Below, piece by piece: positions 1 to 11,850 of a stretch of 64,000 nt of DNA. The position numbers and the translations under genes are program-made. The DNA is from Montifringilla adamsi (lineage: Eukaryota > Chordata > Aves > Passeriformes > Passeridae). Location of the stretch: contig JAGGNK010007448.1 in the NCBI GenBank assembly GCA_017590115.1, positions 8,720,815-8,784,814 on the forward strand, in the 5' to 3' direction. Within the stretch, counting starts at the first letter, position 1. Every line of letters begins with the position of its first letter. Under the pieces are notes generated by a model, which saw only the letters and a program-made list of their open reading frames with translations, did not search any database and was not told where the DNA came from.

Positions 1-3000
1 TTTAATGAAGTGTAAGTCTGTAACCACAAGACAATAAAAAGCAATTGCATTAAATCAAGAACTACATTTGACTTTATGGATTGTTTATGGGATCTTTCTT
101 TTATTAATTCTTTATCCTTTAATATTATAAAGGATTTGTGTCTACAATAAATAATGTAAAGTTACATTACATCCTCTTTGGCTTAAAATTTTAATATTCC
201 TATTGCCCATGTCCATAAAGAAATTGTGTTTGAGGTCATTGCATATGTATAGCTGCAGCCATAACCCTAATGGAATTACTATTCAAGCAGAGCTGAGATT
301 AGTATGAATGCCAAGAAACTACCCGGCTGTCAGGGGAAAAGGTAAAAGTTCAGAGTTCAGCTTGCATCCAAATTATTTATCTCCCTAATAACTTAATAGA
401 TTGAATATATTACTTGTCAGTGACCTCGATGTACAACAATAAAGACCCCTTGGTAGTGTCAGAAAATATATGAGACTATAATAAGTAGTACTTATGTAGT
501 GGAATAAAAACATATTCTTTATGATAATGAAGTCTCTTCCCCCCAAGGACACCGCAAGGACATGAAACCATGTAAATATAAACACCAGCTTGTATTTGAT
601 TATAACCAGACAGAGGCTTCTCTCCTAAAATCAGCACCGAGGGAGCTGCATTCTGCAGGTGCCCTGATGGTGCCACTGGTGCCCCCACACACAGCAAGGA
701 TGCGCTGTGCCCTTTGCTGCTCGCCCAGAGTCGCATCCTCCACCCCATCTCACAGCCACTTTCTGCAGAGAAGAGCCTTTTGCTTTTTCAGACTTCCTGC
801 CACTTCTAATTATTTCCCCTCTTGATCTCCCAAGCGTTTGAAAGAATAATTTAAATTAGAGTTTAGGATCAAAGGTAATAGTGCAAATAGGACTCTTGTA
901 AACATGGCTAAAAATAGGGAGGTAATTTCCCTGAGTGCCGTGGTGTCTGGAGCAGTGCAACACAATGTCTTTATTTCTCTCTGTTTCCAGGTCTATTTTT
1001 CAAGGCTTCACACTCTCTAAAAGGGAAAACAATAAGCTCTCGAAGGATATTGTTCTTTAATAAGGCTTATGATTATGGATTTTTTTCTTCCTCAGCCAGC
1101 AGAGAATCACCATTAATATACTCAAATGGAATGAGTCTCTTCTCTTTAATAGGTCATTTTAATCATATATTTAAAGTTTTACTTGGAGATAGAGGGGGAG
1201 AGGGGACACAGGAAAAAAAGGGGCTTATTTGATCTGTTTAATGTTTTTCAATTAATCCTCCCAGTGCTTCTACCCCTGGTGTCCATGCCAAGCAGAGCAG
1301 TGGCTGTGCAGCTGGCTCTGATCCATGTCAGGAGCAGTGCCCTCACATCCTGGAATACCTGGGGTGTGGGAAATTGAAGTGGTCCCAGGTTCGACAGGAA
1401 CATCACGAAAAACAGCTCTGCATCCTGTCTCTGCTGCAAATCCTCCTTTCTTCCTCCAGCAGCTGCATGCTGGGCTGAGCCTCCCCAAAATTACAGGACC
1501 CTGCCCTGCAGGCTTGTCCCTGCTCCCAGAAATCCCACTGGAGCTGGCATCTCTGCGGCTGGGCTCCTGCTCCCCCAGCAGCCTCACGTTTTTGAGTGTA
1601 TTTATGGCCCCTTAATCTGTGCTAGCAGCCAGGATCAAATACATCTCCAGGTATTGATCAGCTTTAGGCTGATAGAAGTTCAAGCTCACGAGGTCTTGGT
1701 CTTTGACCCTCAAATAGGATATGAATCTCAATCCAATAGACTGATATTCACACGCAGTCGCTGCCCAGGGTTGCAGGCTGCAAGGGAAAAATCAATGAAG
1801 AGTGCTAATGATTCACAATTTATAGAGCAGCTGCCATTTTAATATTAGAATAAATGTTATATTGCAAAGGGATGGGAACATAGGTGGTGGCATGGAAAAT
1901 ATTTCTTTGGAGCCTCTTCTGTGAGGAAATGATGTGCACGGGATTTTATGAAGTATAATTTATTGGCCTCATTTAGACTTATAATTTAAAACTCCTTATG
2001 AAAAAGGTATTTAACTAGAGTGGATTGGGTAAGGAAACAGCAAGGGCAGAGCTGGCTGGCTTAGAGTGCTCCAAGCATGTGCTGGTGGAGAAAAGGAACC
2101 AATACCCTAATACATGAGATTGGATGAAAGAATTCCCCTTCTGCTTAAACATCTCTGCAGCATCTGGCAGCAAAGAGTCCCTGTTCTCTGTCCTGGCTCT
2201 TGTAAATGAAAATATATGTATTGAACATGCTGATGAGGTATACAGAGCACATTAGGATTAAATAATGCATCACGGCAGGGCAAAAAATCTGCTGAGTTGG
2301 GGTGGGAGGGTTAGAGTGAGAGCGGGGGCAAAGAGAAGGGGCAGGTTGGAAGACAGATTTCAAACCACTGGAACACAGGAACTCTCTGTCCAGATCACAC
2401 AGAGTTTTTTGTATTCTCATATAATTTTTACCATTGATTAGTTTCCTTTGAGATTTATTTACAGTAGTTAATGGGAGCAGGTAATTGCTAGGCTGGCAGA
2501 AAGGCAGGAATTACAGGGATGTCAGAAAAAATGGAAGGTACTGTGCCCTCCTGCCTTTTCCTGGGGCCTACACCAGGGAGGGAATGGGCAGGAGGGAATG
2601 AAATTCCCTGCTGCAGTTCCCAGGGTGACCCAACAGTTGTGAGTGCAGTAAGTCTTCACCTGTAAGTCCAGTTCACAGGACACTATTTCAGTGTATAATA
2701 ATGTCTTTCACTGCACAGATGCAAATGGTAAAAGGATTTTCAGCACAAAGAACCCAGGCTTTTTAGAACAGACAAGGAAAGATGGAAATCCTACATCAAA
2801 CCCACAATTTATGGCATCTGTTTTGGCCATCTCTGTATTTATTTTTTTATAGAAGTGAAAAGAACTTAAATAATTCATCTGCCTGAGAGCTCATAACTCT
2901 CTGGCCTGTGTAGAATATCTTTCATATATCTCCTAACCTGGAGCCTATTGACAAACTGTATGAAAAATAACAGCCCTTTCACTTGCAAAAGCAAAATCCA

Positions 3001-6000
3001 ATTTATTGATTGTGATAGTCTAAATAATGGTATTTCTATGGACCAAAAGGCATTGCCCAAACAGGTTAGAGTTTACTTAACTCAGGGCATGAGATGTCCC
3101 ATGCATAACATCACAAACCCAGAAGCTACTCCAGGCTTTTCCTTCCTTGGTTGTACAGCCATTGTGACCAAACTATTGAACTTTTAATGAAATTAAATTT
3201 GAGATTTCTGGGAGGGGGAGTGAGAGGAGGAACAGACCCAGGGCACGACCACATTTTTATAGTTTGATGAGATATAGTAAAGGTTTATCCACACAGCTGC
3301 AGGAGTAACCATTAGGGCTTCTGGATTGATTTAGGGGATCCCAGTTCTCCTGCTGACAGACACAAGTCCTGAAGTTTGCACGTGGGTTTGTTCCAAGGTC
3401 CTAATTTAAGTTTTGCTTTATCCTCATCTTGACAGATTTCTGCTTTCCTTTGTTGTTTTTTCCCCCCCTCATTCTCTGTCAGATTCTCTCTAATTAGGCA
3501 GCAAAGAGTTTGTTACAGCCTCGTAAAATACTGAGAACTCTTCCTCATCAATTCTGCCTGTTTGAAAATGTTGTTCTGCAATTCCAGCCTTGCATACATT
3601 CTGTTATTTAATTCATAAATGTTGAAATAGGGGCCTAAGAGATCCCAACTGTGTCTTTTTACATAATGAAATTACAAGGAGTAATACGTTACTACCATCC
3701 ATAAACTTATTGTGCACTTTACATAAAATTCAGATGGGGTGGCTCTGCATGCATGCAGATTTGATATTTTCAACTTTATTAAAGAAATGACTAGAGTGCT
3801 GGAAAGGCTGCTGTGCTGTATGGTCAATTCAAATCCTGGGAGCCATAAATCTGAGGGGCTGTGATTTGTTGTTCTTTGCTCACCATAAATTAAGGCTTTC
3901 TTGATGGAAAGGTTGGCTCCATTTGTAGCAGTTTAGGTCACAGTGTTTGGACAAAGATGTGCTGGGAAGGGAGTCTGTGCTGGGTCCAACGAGGCAGAGA
4001 GAATATCTTTATTTTATCCAGCTACTGGAGCTGGAACCCAGCTCTGATTCTGCAGCACAGGTTTTCAAGGCAGGATAACCAAGTGAGATATTCGGCTGAG
4101 GGCTGATTGCATTTTAAATGCTTTTGATGTGTTCCTTGAAGATTTTCTTTTGCTGAATGAAGCAGTGGTTTAACCAACAGGGTGAAAGGCAGGGCTGGCC
4201 GCAGGTGGGATTTGGGTGGAGCTGTGTCCTCATTTCCTGGCCAGGAAGAGGACACTGGAGCAGTTCTCAGGAAAACAGCAAAAAGCAGGGCAGCCCTGGG
4301 TAGTGCACGTGACCTGGTGTGGCAGAGACACGTGGGCATTGTACAAGTAAAATAATGTAATTTTATCTCCATCTCTAGTAATAAATGTCCCAAATTGCTA
4401 CTTAATGGTGTCTCTGCTGGGTAAGGAAAAGGATGATACAGAGGGTCTGAAAAAGCAAAGAGTATTACTGCTTCAACCATGAAATCATAATATCATTTAA
4501 AAATCAATCACTTCAAAGTGCTTAAGTCTGTCATATCTAGCATGAAGGATGATTTAGTTGATAGTTATAATTTTCCATTAAGAAAAAATAATCACTATTC
4601 CTAGGTTTCCTTTTCCTCACCGAGATTTAAACCTTCCTTTAGCCAGGAAGGGAAAGTGTTCTTGCCATTGAACAAGATAAAGAGCTGTTGGTTAGAAACA
4701 ATCTCAAAGCAATGCTGAAATAACCAGGTACCCTGAAAACACCCCAGAGAAATGACCCTTCCTTGCCACAAGTTGGCTCATTGTATGTTCCTTTCCTAGC
4801 ACCAAATTTTGTAATTAATAAGGGAGATGAGCTGCAAAAGGGAATGGTGCAATTTGAAGGGGGAAAAAAAAATCCAAGCAGTAACTTCTCTTTTTCTCCA
4901 GCTGGGAGAAGATTAATGCTGGGAGAGGTGGCACCAGGATAAATACAACACTCCCAGCTTATTGTCTCAAACCAAATCAAACATAAAAAAAATCCGGAAT
5001 AACCGTTGATAAATTGGCATCTGACTTTTTCCTGGAGATGCTTTTGCTGGAAACCGAATTATTCCAGTATCTGTATACCTGTGTGAGAGCTTAGAGCTGT
5101 TTAAGAATCCAGTAAACAGCTCAGGGATATTGGTATTAATTTTACCACACTAAGACATAAGAAGTTTAATATTTTCTGTAATATTATTGTAACACAAGAT
5201 GGGTAGGTGTGGCACATTCCAAATCTGCTCTGAATAAATATTGGGTGAGGAAACTAAATGTTGTTCCAGTGAGGAATATATTTCAAGTTTATTATTAAAG
5301 TGGTGAGGTCAGCCTGGAATTCCCTCTCCCAGAGAGGCAGTGCTGGCAATTGGATGTTAATCTGTGTTAGATCCCACATCTGCTCCTTATCAGCATCTCA
5401 ACTTTAATTCAGGAGAAGTTTAACCTTGACCCTTTGGGGCAGTGCCTGGCTGGTCTGGGCATCCTGAGCCTGCTGAGGGTGTCCAGTGCAGGGGAGTGAT
5501 CCTTGCTGAGGCTTCCAAGGCTTTCCTGGTGCCAAAAATTCCCTGACTCAAGTCTGTGCGGAGCTGAGCAGTGCCCAGCTGTGGTTGTGACGTTCTGTGA
5601 AAAACCTGCTCTTAATTTTGTGCTGGATGAATGCTTTACCCATTAATTGCCAGGTAGTAATTGCCTGGCAGGTGCTGGCTGAGAGAGCCAAGCTTGCTAT
5701 TAACACCCCAGCAAGAATAGGGGGATTAAAACACAAAATCAGAGAAAAATGGGAAATCTGAGCTGGTGCCTATGAAATGTGTGTGAACTTGTGTCCCCAG
5801 TGTGCAGGGAAAGCTGCTGTGACCCTGCAGTCTGCACATTCCTCCAGTGCTGACACAAAGCACCTGACAGGCTCTCCCAAACAGCAGCCTGAACTTGAGG
5901 GGAATTGCTTTTGCTGAACGGCGATTATAATTCCACGCTGTATATCCAGATTTTGACAAGTAAATCTCATATTTTAAACACAGGATTAAAAATTTTTATT

Positions 6001-8580
6001 ACTACAGTGGGGATTAAGTAGTAAAGCCTCAGAATGTAAGTCTGCAAAGTAGGAAACAGGAAAATAAAGTGAAATCTATTGTTCAAAATAACTTGGGCTT
6101 AACCCTCTGTCCCCTGGTGCAGACCCAGATTGCTGTGGGCAATAATTATCCACGGGTCTCCTGTAGCATTTCACAGGACAGGTAGGGGATATGGGATTTC
6201 TTCCTGTTGTTTTCCAAATCCCTCCATTTCCAGACTTGGCTGCACCATCATGCTCAGAAATAACAGTGGTATTGAATAGCATCCGAATGAGAAACTCAAA
6301 CCAGGCAGGTTCATTTGTTGCTTTGACTTGCCTGATTACAGAGTAGCTCATTTCCGTTCCTCCTTGCTTGTTTATCGAGGAAAGTCTCTTTATTAAGAGT
6401 TTCATTGTAAAAGTGCAGTAAATAAAACAATTTCTCTGCTGAAAAGCTTTCAAGCCTTTGGGTGAAACCCTGACCCACTGGAGCCAGCAGAAGGACACTG
6501 AGAACAAGGGCCAGACTTCTGCTGTACCAAGGATTCAGCCATTTCCACCAATATTGCTTTTCTGAACAACTAATGAACTCCTAGTTTCCAATTAGCTGTT
6601 CCTCTGGATACAGCTTAGGAATCGAATGAAAATCACAGGCACAATCCGGATTCTTACGAATCTGAAATGTTTACTTTGGTTCTTCTGGACAGGGAGAATT
6701 CTCAGAATTTTTAATGACTTTCCACAAAATAATTTCCATGTCTTCAGCAAGAACCTGTGAGCACTGGACTTGTTTTTAGAATTAAAAGTGAAATGGTTGA
6801 TAAACATAAGCCTTCAGATGTTCCCCCTGCTTTGCTAAGGGGCTAAATCTATCTGATCACAAGTTAATTACCAGCTGTTTTCACACTACCAAAACATCCT
6901 TAAAAAACAAATCAATGTGTAATAAATGATTTATGTGTGTCCAATAATTAAAACACGAATGCTCAGCAGTCACCAGCTTTTACCACACTGGAATTGTCAG
7001 AAGGTGCTATTTTGTTCTAGCAGTATCAGGTTTTATTTTACCTCCTGATTCTTGCACAAGGAGATAAAATCATTGAACATACAATTATTTAAACCCTCTT
7101 CACGGCAGGAGTTATAACTCTGCATTTATTTATTATGCCAACCACTGGTATTTTGCTTCCTGGCACCCTCAGCTACTTTCCTGTTTCTTCAGGTAAGGAA
7201 CACACAGAGGTTTGGCTAAATCACATACAAAGGGAGCTGCAGGCAGGAGTGGAGGTCATGCTGGGGCCAGAGAAATTTCAAGTTTTTCTTTCCATGTAAT
7301 TTTAGCTGCCTTTTGATATGGTTCTTAATTAAGTAGTAAACCTGCTCTTCATTTCCAATGAAATGTACTGACAGTGCATTCTGACTTGGCTTCTAATCTA
7401 TTTTCCCTTTGCTGTAATCAGTATGAAGATGCCACAAAGCTACAGGTAACATTAAAAAGATCTTTTCTTTATCCCATGTGATTAATTTGCTTCTCTATCT
7501 CCTTTCCATTATGTAACCAGTGTAACAAAATATTCTAGAAGGCTGCCTTGTAGACAAGGTGGATTGAGTTTTTTGGTAGTACTGTCATTCTTGCTTGAAG
7601 CAGAGCTGGAGACAAGTCCTGGAGTTGGGAAAAACTCTGATTTTCCTCAAGGAAGGGCTGCCTTGCAGGGTCAGAGCCCATTGTGGGGGCAGTGTGTGAT
7701 TGTTTTCAGGAGGAGCTCTGCATTTCCAGGGAGAGGAGTTCTACACATGTGCACACATGGCTGTGGGAATGCAGGATTGACTCTTCTCTGTCGAACGATT
7801 GACTCATCCTTTCTGGAATCCTGCATTTGTTTCACAAACTGAAACTCATTATCCATTTGTGCCAACTTCCCGGGAGAAGGTGGCACTGGGGTGAGCAGGA
7901 AGAGAAGGTGTGAAGCCCAAAGTAATTCTTCAATAGGAAGGGTTTATCTTTCTTTGCCTTTTTTTTTTTTATTTTATTTTTTTTTTAACCAGACGTAGCA
8001 ATTGTAACCTAAAGACTGAAATACAGAGGTGGTTCTGGACGCTGTTTTGGAACTGATACTCAGGTTAGTTGGAATTTAAAAAGTTACTGGAAAAACTTCC
8101 AGTTCAGACATCCTTTATGTTCAGGAGGTGCCTGAGTTGTGCTCACTATGGGGACACAGCCATGCAGGTAACAGCCCTTCAGAAACCTCAAACACAAGGT
8201 GGGGATGAAACATGCTGTTCAACAGGTTGGCTCCATAGTGCTTCTCTTGTCAACTCTAAAGTTCTTTGTGATAAATAATAGATAAATACTGGAGGATAAT
8301 GTTGCTCTGCTGTCACGAATTGCACAGAGCTTTTATCATATAATGCAGGCTGTGTTGTGGGGCTATTGGGTAAAAGCTGTGGGATTTGGCACAACAGAAG
8401 GAAAGAACAAAAGACGAGAGAAAAGGCAAACGAAGGTTACAGTTTTTGTTAATTAACTTCCTCCCTGTCCTTTACTTTCACTCCTGCCAGTAAGCCCATT
8501 CCTGCTTTGTCCATAAAGCCCCGTAGTCCTGTGACTGATCCTGGGGGGAGTTTATGTTACATTTAAGATAAACATAATGC
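1..8580. other. AT-rich non-coding DNA, no gene seen
   Basis: No recognisable coding exon, RNA gene or young repeat is visible here. Open frames are short (the longest is about 150 codons) and match no family I know. The base composition is AT-rich with many TAAT-type and AATAAA words. A perfect 8-bp-arm inverted repeat lies at 114-135 (arms ATCCTTTA and TAAAGGAT, 6-nt loop). A T-rich tract lies at about 7959-7987. If the LHX3-TMEM250-NACC2 order holds, this is distal 3' flank of LHX3; that placement is inference. Confidence 0.6.
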
Positions 8581-8589
8581 CACAGGTAA

Positions 8590-8973
8590 AGTCAGAGGTA
8601 ATGAGTTTGGAACCACTCCCGGAGCAGCTGGGTAAGGGAAGACTGAGAGAATTGGGGTGGTTCAGCTTGGAGAAGGCTTGGAGTGAGCTAGTTGTGACTT
8701 TACAGTACGTGAAAGGAGCCTACAAGAAAGACGGCGAGAGGTTATTTTATTTTTGTCTGGAGTAATGGGATGAGGGGGAATGGTTTCAAACTGAGAGCAG
8801 GCTTAGATTGGATATTACAAAGAAAAAAATTTTTGTGAGTGTGGCGAGGCTCTGGCACAGAGAATTTGTGGCTGCCCCAGACCAGGCTGGAAGGTGACCC
8901 TGCCGACGGCCGAGGATGAGCTTTGAAATCCTTCCAACCCAAACCAGTCCGTGGCTCTATGATCACCTCCACC
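8590..8973 (+). mobile_element. CR1 LINE 3'-end fragment, sense
   Basis: The sequence follows the avian CR1 3' region: a 'cagcttggagaaggct' segment, then 'aatggtttcaaactgagagc', 'ttagattggatatta', a 'ggctctggcacagag' segment, and finally 'aaatccttccaacccaaacc' and 'ggctctatgatcac'. This is the usual order of the CR1 3' untranslated end read in the sense direction. Internal deletions are evident, and there is no reverse-transcriptase frame. It is a dead, 5'-truncated insertion of the kind that makes up most CR1 copies in birds. The left edge is approximate. Confidence 0.85.
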
Positions 8974-9035
8974 ATGATCACCACCGTCCCGTGTCCCCAG
9001 GTGCCATATCCATGTTTTTTTAACCTTTCAGGGAC

Positions 9036-9425
9036 GTGACTCCACAGGCGGGAACAGCGAGAGGCGGGAAGGCGCCGCCGCCCCCTCAGCTCCCCTCAGC
9101 CCTCAGGGCCTCGCGCCAACGGTGCCGCAGCCTCTGGCGCCCCCTGTCGGCCCGCGCCGCGCTCCCCTCACGGATCGATCCCACTCCATTACCCGGGGCC
9201 AAACCTCGGGGTTTTAGAGCAGGTTCACCAAATTGTCAATTAAGTGCAAATCAATCCCCGGCCATTTATCACTGTGTTAATCCGCCCGCGCGCTGCGAGG
9301 CGAGAAATCGATCTGCTCGTGTCACCGGGGAGCAATCGCGGCGCGCTGGCAGCCCGGCAGCTGCCGGATCAGGGCAACCGCGCAAATTTATAATCCTGGA
9401 GAAAAATTGCGGCTTGCCAAGAGGC
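9036..9425. promoter_or_regulatory. CpG-rich block without an assigned gene
   Basis: A sharp change from AT-rich flanks to CpG-dense sequence occurs at about 9030, with many CG dinucleotides, GCGCGC and CCGCCG words. The right half (9215-9420) mixes CpG with AT-rich motif islands: CAATTAAGTGCAAATC at 9237-9252 joins an NK2-type TTAAGTG to an octamer-like GCAAAT, and ATCGAT words occur nearby. No start codon with a convincing coding frame follows. It could be an orphan CpG island acting as a developmental enhancer, or an unannotated non-coding promoter. The CpG density is seen; the function is inferred. Confidence 0.45.
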
Positions 9426-9689
9426 ACATTAGGAACTTGGGGAAGTTGAGTGCGGGCAGGGGGAAGGGGCTGTGACAAAGAGGTTGTGTGGGGAGACCCG
9501 GTTCTCGAAGGGTTCTGCTGGGTGGTTTGGGCCTGAGGAGCTGCTGATTTATCAAGGACATAAATAAAGATTATTGTTAACCTCGGATCAATGCCTTAAT
9601 ATGAGGCTTTGGGGAAATGGCTCATTTGCCCTTCAGGGTGGGTGCAGGTATCCTGCAGTTTGGCTCCAGTCCTGGGAATCTCAAAGGGG

Positions 9690-9862
9690 AGCAACAAAAT
9701 CTCTTCTGCCAAGTAACAAGAGAAAGGAGCAGAGGAAACGGCCTCAGGTTGTGCCAGGGAGGTTTAGGTTGGATATTAGGAAAAAATTCTCTGTGGAAAG
9801 CATTGGCACAAGGTGCCCAGGGAAATAGTGGAGTCACCATTCCTCGGCGTGATCCTGGACAC
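9690..9862 (+). mobile_element. CR1 LINE fragment, sense
   Basis: This fragment carries CR1 3'-region landmarks in sense order: 'ggaaacggcctcaggttg', 'ggtttaggttggatatta', 'agcattggcacaaggtgc' and 'agtggagtcaccattcct'. It lacks the terminal tail. It abuts a CR1 piece of opposite orientation at about 9863, so the two form a head-on inverted arrangement. No coding capacity remains. Confidence 0.85.
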
Positions 9863-10062
9863 TTCCAGGGATGGGGCAGCCTCAGCTTCTCTGGGCAACC
9901 TGTGCAGCACCTCACCACCCTCATGGGAAAGAATTTCTTAGTAATATCTCATCTAAACCTGTTCTCTTTCAGTTTGAAGCCATTCCGTCTTGTCCTGTCA
10001 CTACATGATCTTATGAAAAGTCCCTCTTCATCTTCCTTGTAGGCTTTCTTCATGCATATTTG
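9863..10062 (-). mobile_element. CR1 LINE fragment, antisense
   Basis: Read on the + strand, this shows the reverse complement of the CR1 3' region: 'ccagggatggggcagcct', 'cttctctgggcaacctgt', 'cagcacctcaccaccctc', 'aagaatttcttagtaata' and 'gaagccattccgtcttgt'. It directly follows a sense CR1 fragment. The two may be separate insertions, one nested beside the other, or an inversion product. A further possible CR1-like scrap, 'gaggtcttttccaat', lies at about 10080. Confidence 0.85.
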
Positions 10063-11660
10063 GAGACTTGATGATCTTAGAGGTCTTTTCCAATCTGTGC
10101 CCATCACAGCTATTTTTTTAAATGCTCCCAGAAAATTCCTCACTCCATATTTGAGGGGAAATAAAGCATCTCAATTATCTTTCATGGAGCTCCCAGAATT
10201 GCTGGAAAAGGCAACAAAATGCCTTCCCTGGAGGTTTGCCAGAGGTCAGCGTGGGCAGAGCCTGTTCTGGAAGAGCCCATCAAGAGAAGTGACTATTGGG
10301 GAGCTCATTTCTTGAGCTTTCTTTAGGGTCTTACTGGATGCAAAGCTTGAAATCATAAGCGCAAGCCAAGAGCTGGGGAATTAAAATGGTGAAGTGATTA
10401 TTAGCTTAAAGAGGTGAACAGTTATTTCCTCTGGTAAAGAACGGCTGTGCTGGATGACAGCCTGGAACTCTGGGGACGCAACATCCTGGGCTGACACTGC
10501 CACGGGATTTTGGGGTGGTGATTTCTCTTTCATAACTTCCTCTGGTGGCTTTTGGGAGCTGTCATTGCTTCTCACTGGGGGTGTGGAGTGATGAAACTGT
10601 GCTCTCATCAGCTGGGTTCCCTTGGTGCCATACTGGGAATAAAAGAGCAACTCAGCTCGTAAAGGGAAATTGAAGCAGACAAGAAAAAGCGTAGGGAACC
10701 CTTGAGGTTTTCATTCCTTTAGTCTGAGTGGAAAATCTACCCTTTTATTTTCTTCATGGTTGTGTGAAGGTCAAGCAGTTTGGTTCAAGACTCAGATAAA
10801 TAACTAAAAACCAAAACTCTGGTTTAAAATTTTACATCAGTTTTCACTGCTGTGTTTCAATATAAACCAGACTGAAACTGTCATTGTGTGTCTCAGTTTG
10901 TTCCCTGCCAGGATCATAATTGGGTAGGCACAACTTTCTTGCAGAAAGAAAATCTATGTCCAATCAGGATTTGTATTTTTTGGCAATGCCAGCAACCTGG
11001 TTATAGATTATATTATTGAACTGTTTAGAAACTTCTATATTTCAGCTAAAGACAAAAATATTTACTGGCTTCTTCTGACATTTAGGTGCTCTTCATCCAT
11101 AATGCTGCGTAGTTCTTTGAGTTAAATGGGAGGAAGGCAGATCATGTGGATCTTCTCACTCCCAGTGACTTTCTTTAGAAACCAAAAAAAAAAAAATTGA
11201 AAAGGAATCAACCTGTGTTTGAGTGTGTTACATTTTTCTTATAAAATCTGCTAAAATATCAGTAAGAATCAGGTTGGTTGGTCTTGGTTCCCAGATTAAG
11301 GAATTAAAGATCGACTAAACTCTTCTCAAGTATTTAAGAAACAAACCATCTGTATAAGAATCTAGGACAGATTACACTTAACCTTATTCTGAAGCAAGAG
11401 ATTAAGATGAGAACAGCTACTGTAATTAAGATGCTGCAGATGCTGTTCACTAAATATGCAGCAAAGGAGATCCTGGATGCTTGTGCTGCAAGACAGTGAA
11501 AAATAACACAGGGTCTCTTCTGAAAAAGCCTCAATATTTTGTGAAAACTGTCCCACTCCAATAATTCTTGAATGAACCTGTTAAATTTTCTCAGCTGTGC
11601 TAATAATTCACTGCTGGGCTCTTCCCGTGGGCTGTGGGGATGTTCCCCACCAAGTCTTTA
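10063..11660. other. Non-coding interval, nothing recognised
   Basis: I see no gene or clear repeat here. Frames are short and unrelated to known proteins. The sequence becomes AT-rich again from about 10700 onwards. Confidence 0.55.
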
Positions 11661-11661
11661 A

Positions 11662-11850
11662 AACCAGGCCAGGTGCCTGTTGGAAGGTTGTTCTCTTGCC
11701 CCACTACTTCCTTTTGTGGGAGGCCAAAGGAAATGGGCAGGCTAACCAGGCCAGGTGCCTGTTGGAAGGTTGTTCTCTTGCCCCACTACTGCAAAAGCTT
11801 CTGGAAAAGGATTTTATTCCTTTTGTGGGAGGCCAAAGGAAATGCGCAGG
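11662..11850. repeat. Two-copy tandem duplication, one copy with a ~26-bp insertion
   Basis: Copy 1 spans 11662-11742 and copy 2 spans 11744-11850. Both start with 'aaccaggccaggtgcctg' and end near 'aggccaaaggaaatg'. They are almost identical except that copy 2 carries about 26 extra bases between 'cccactact' and 'tccttttg' (about 11790-11815). The near identity indicates a recent local duplication; either copy 1 lost or copy 2 gained the internal segment. The duplication explains the repeated peptide seen in short overlapping frames, which are not genes. Confidence 0.9.
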
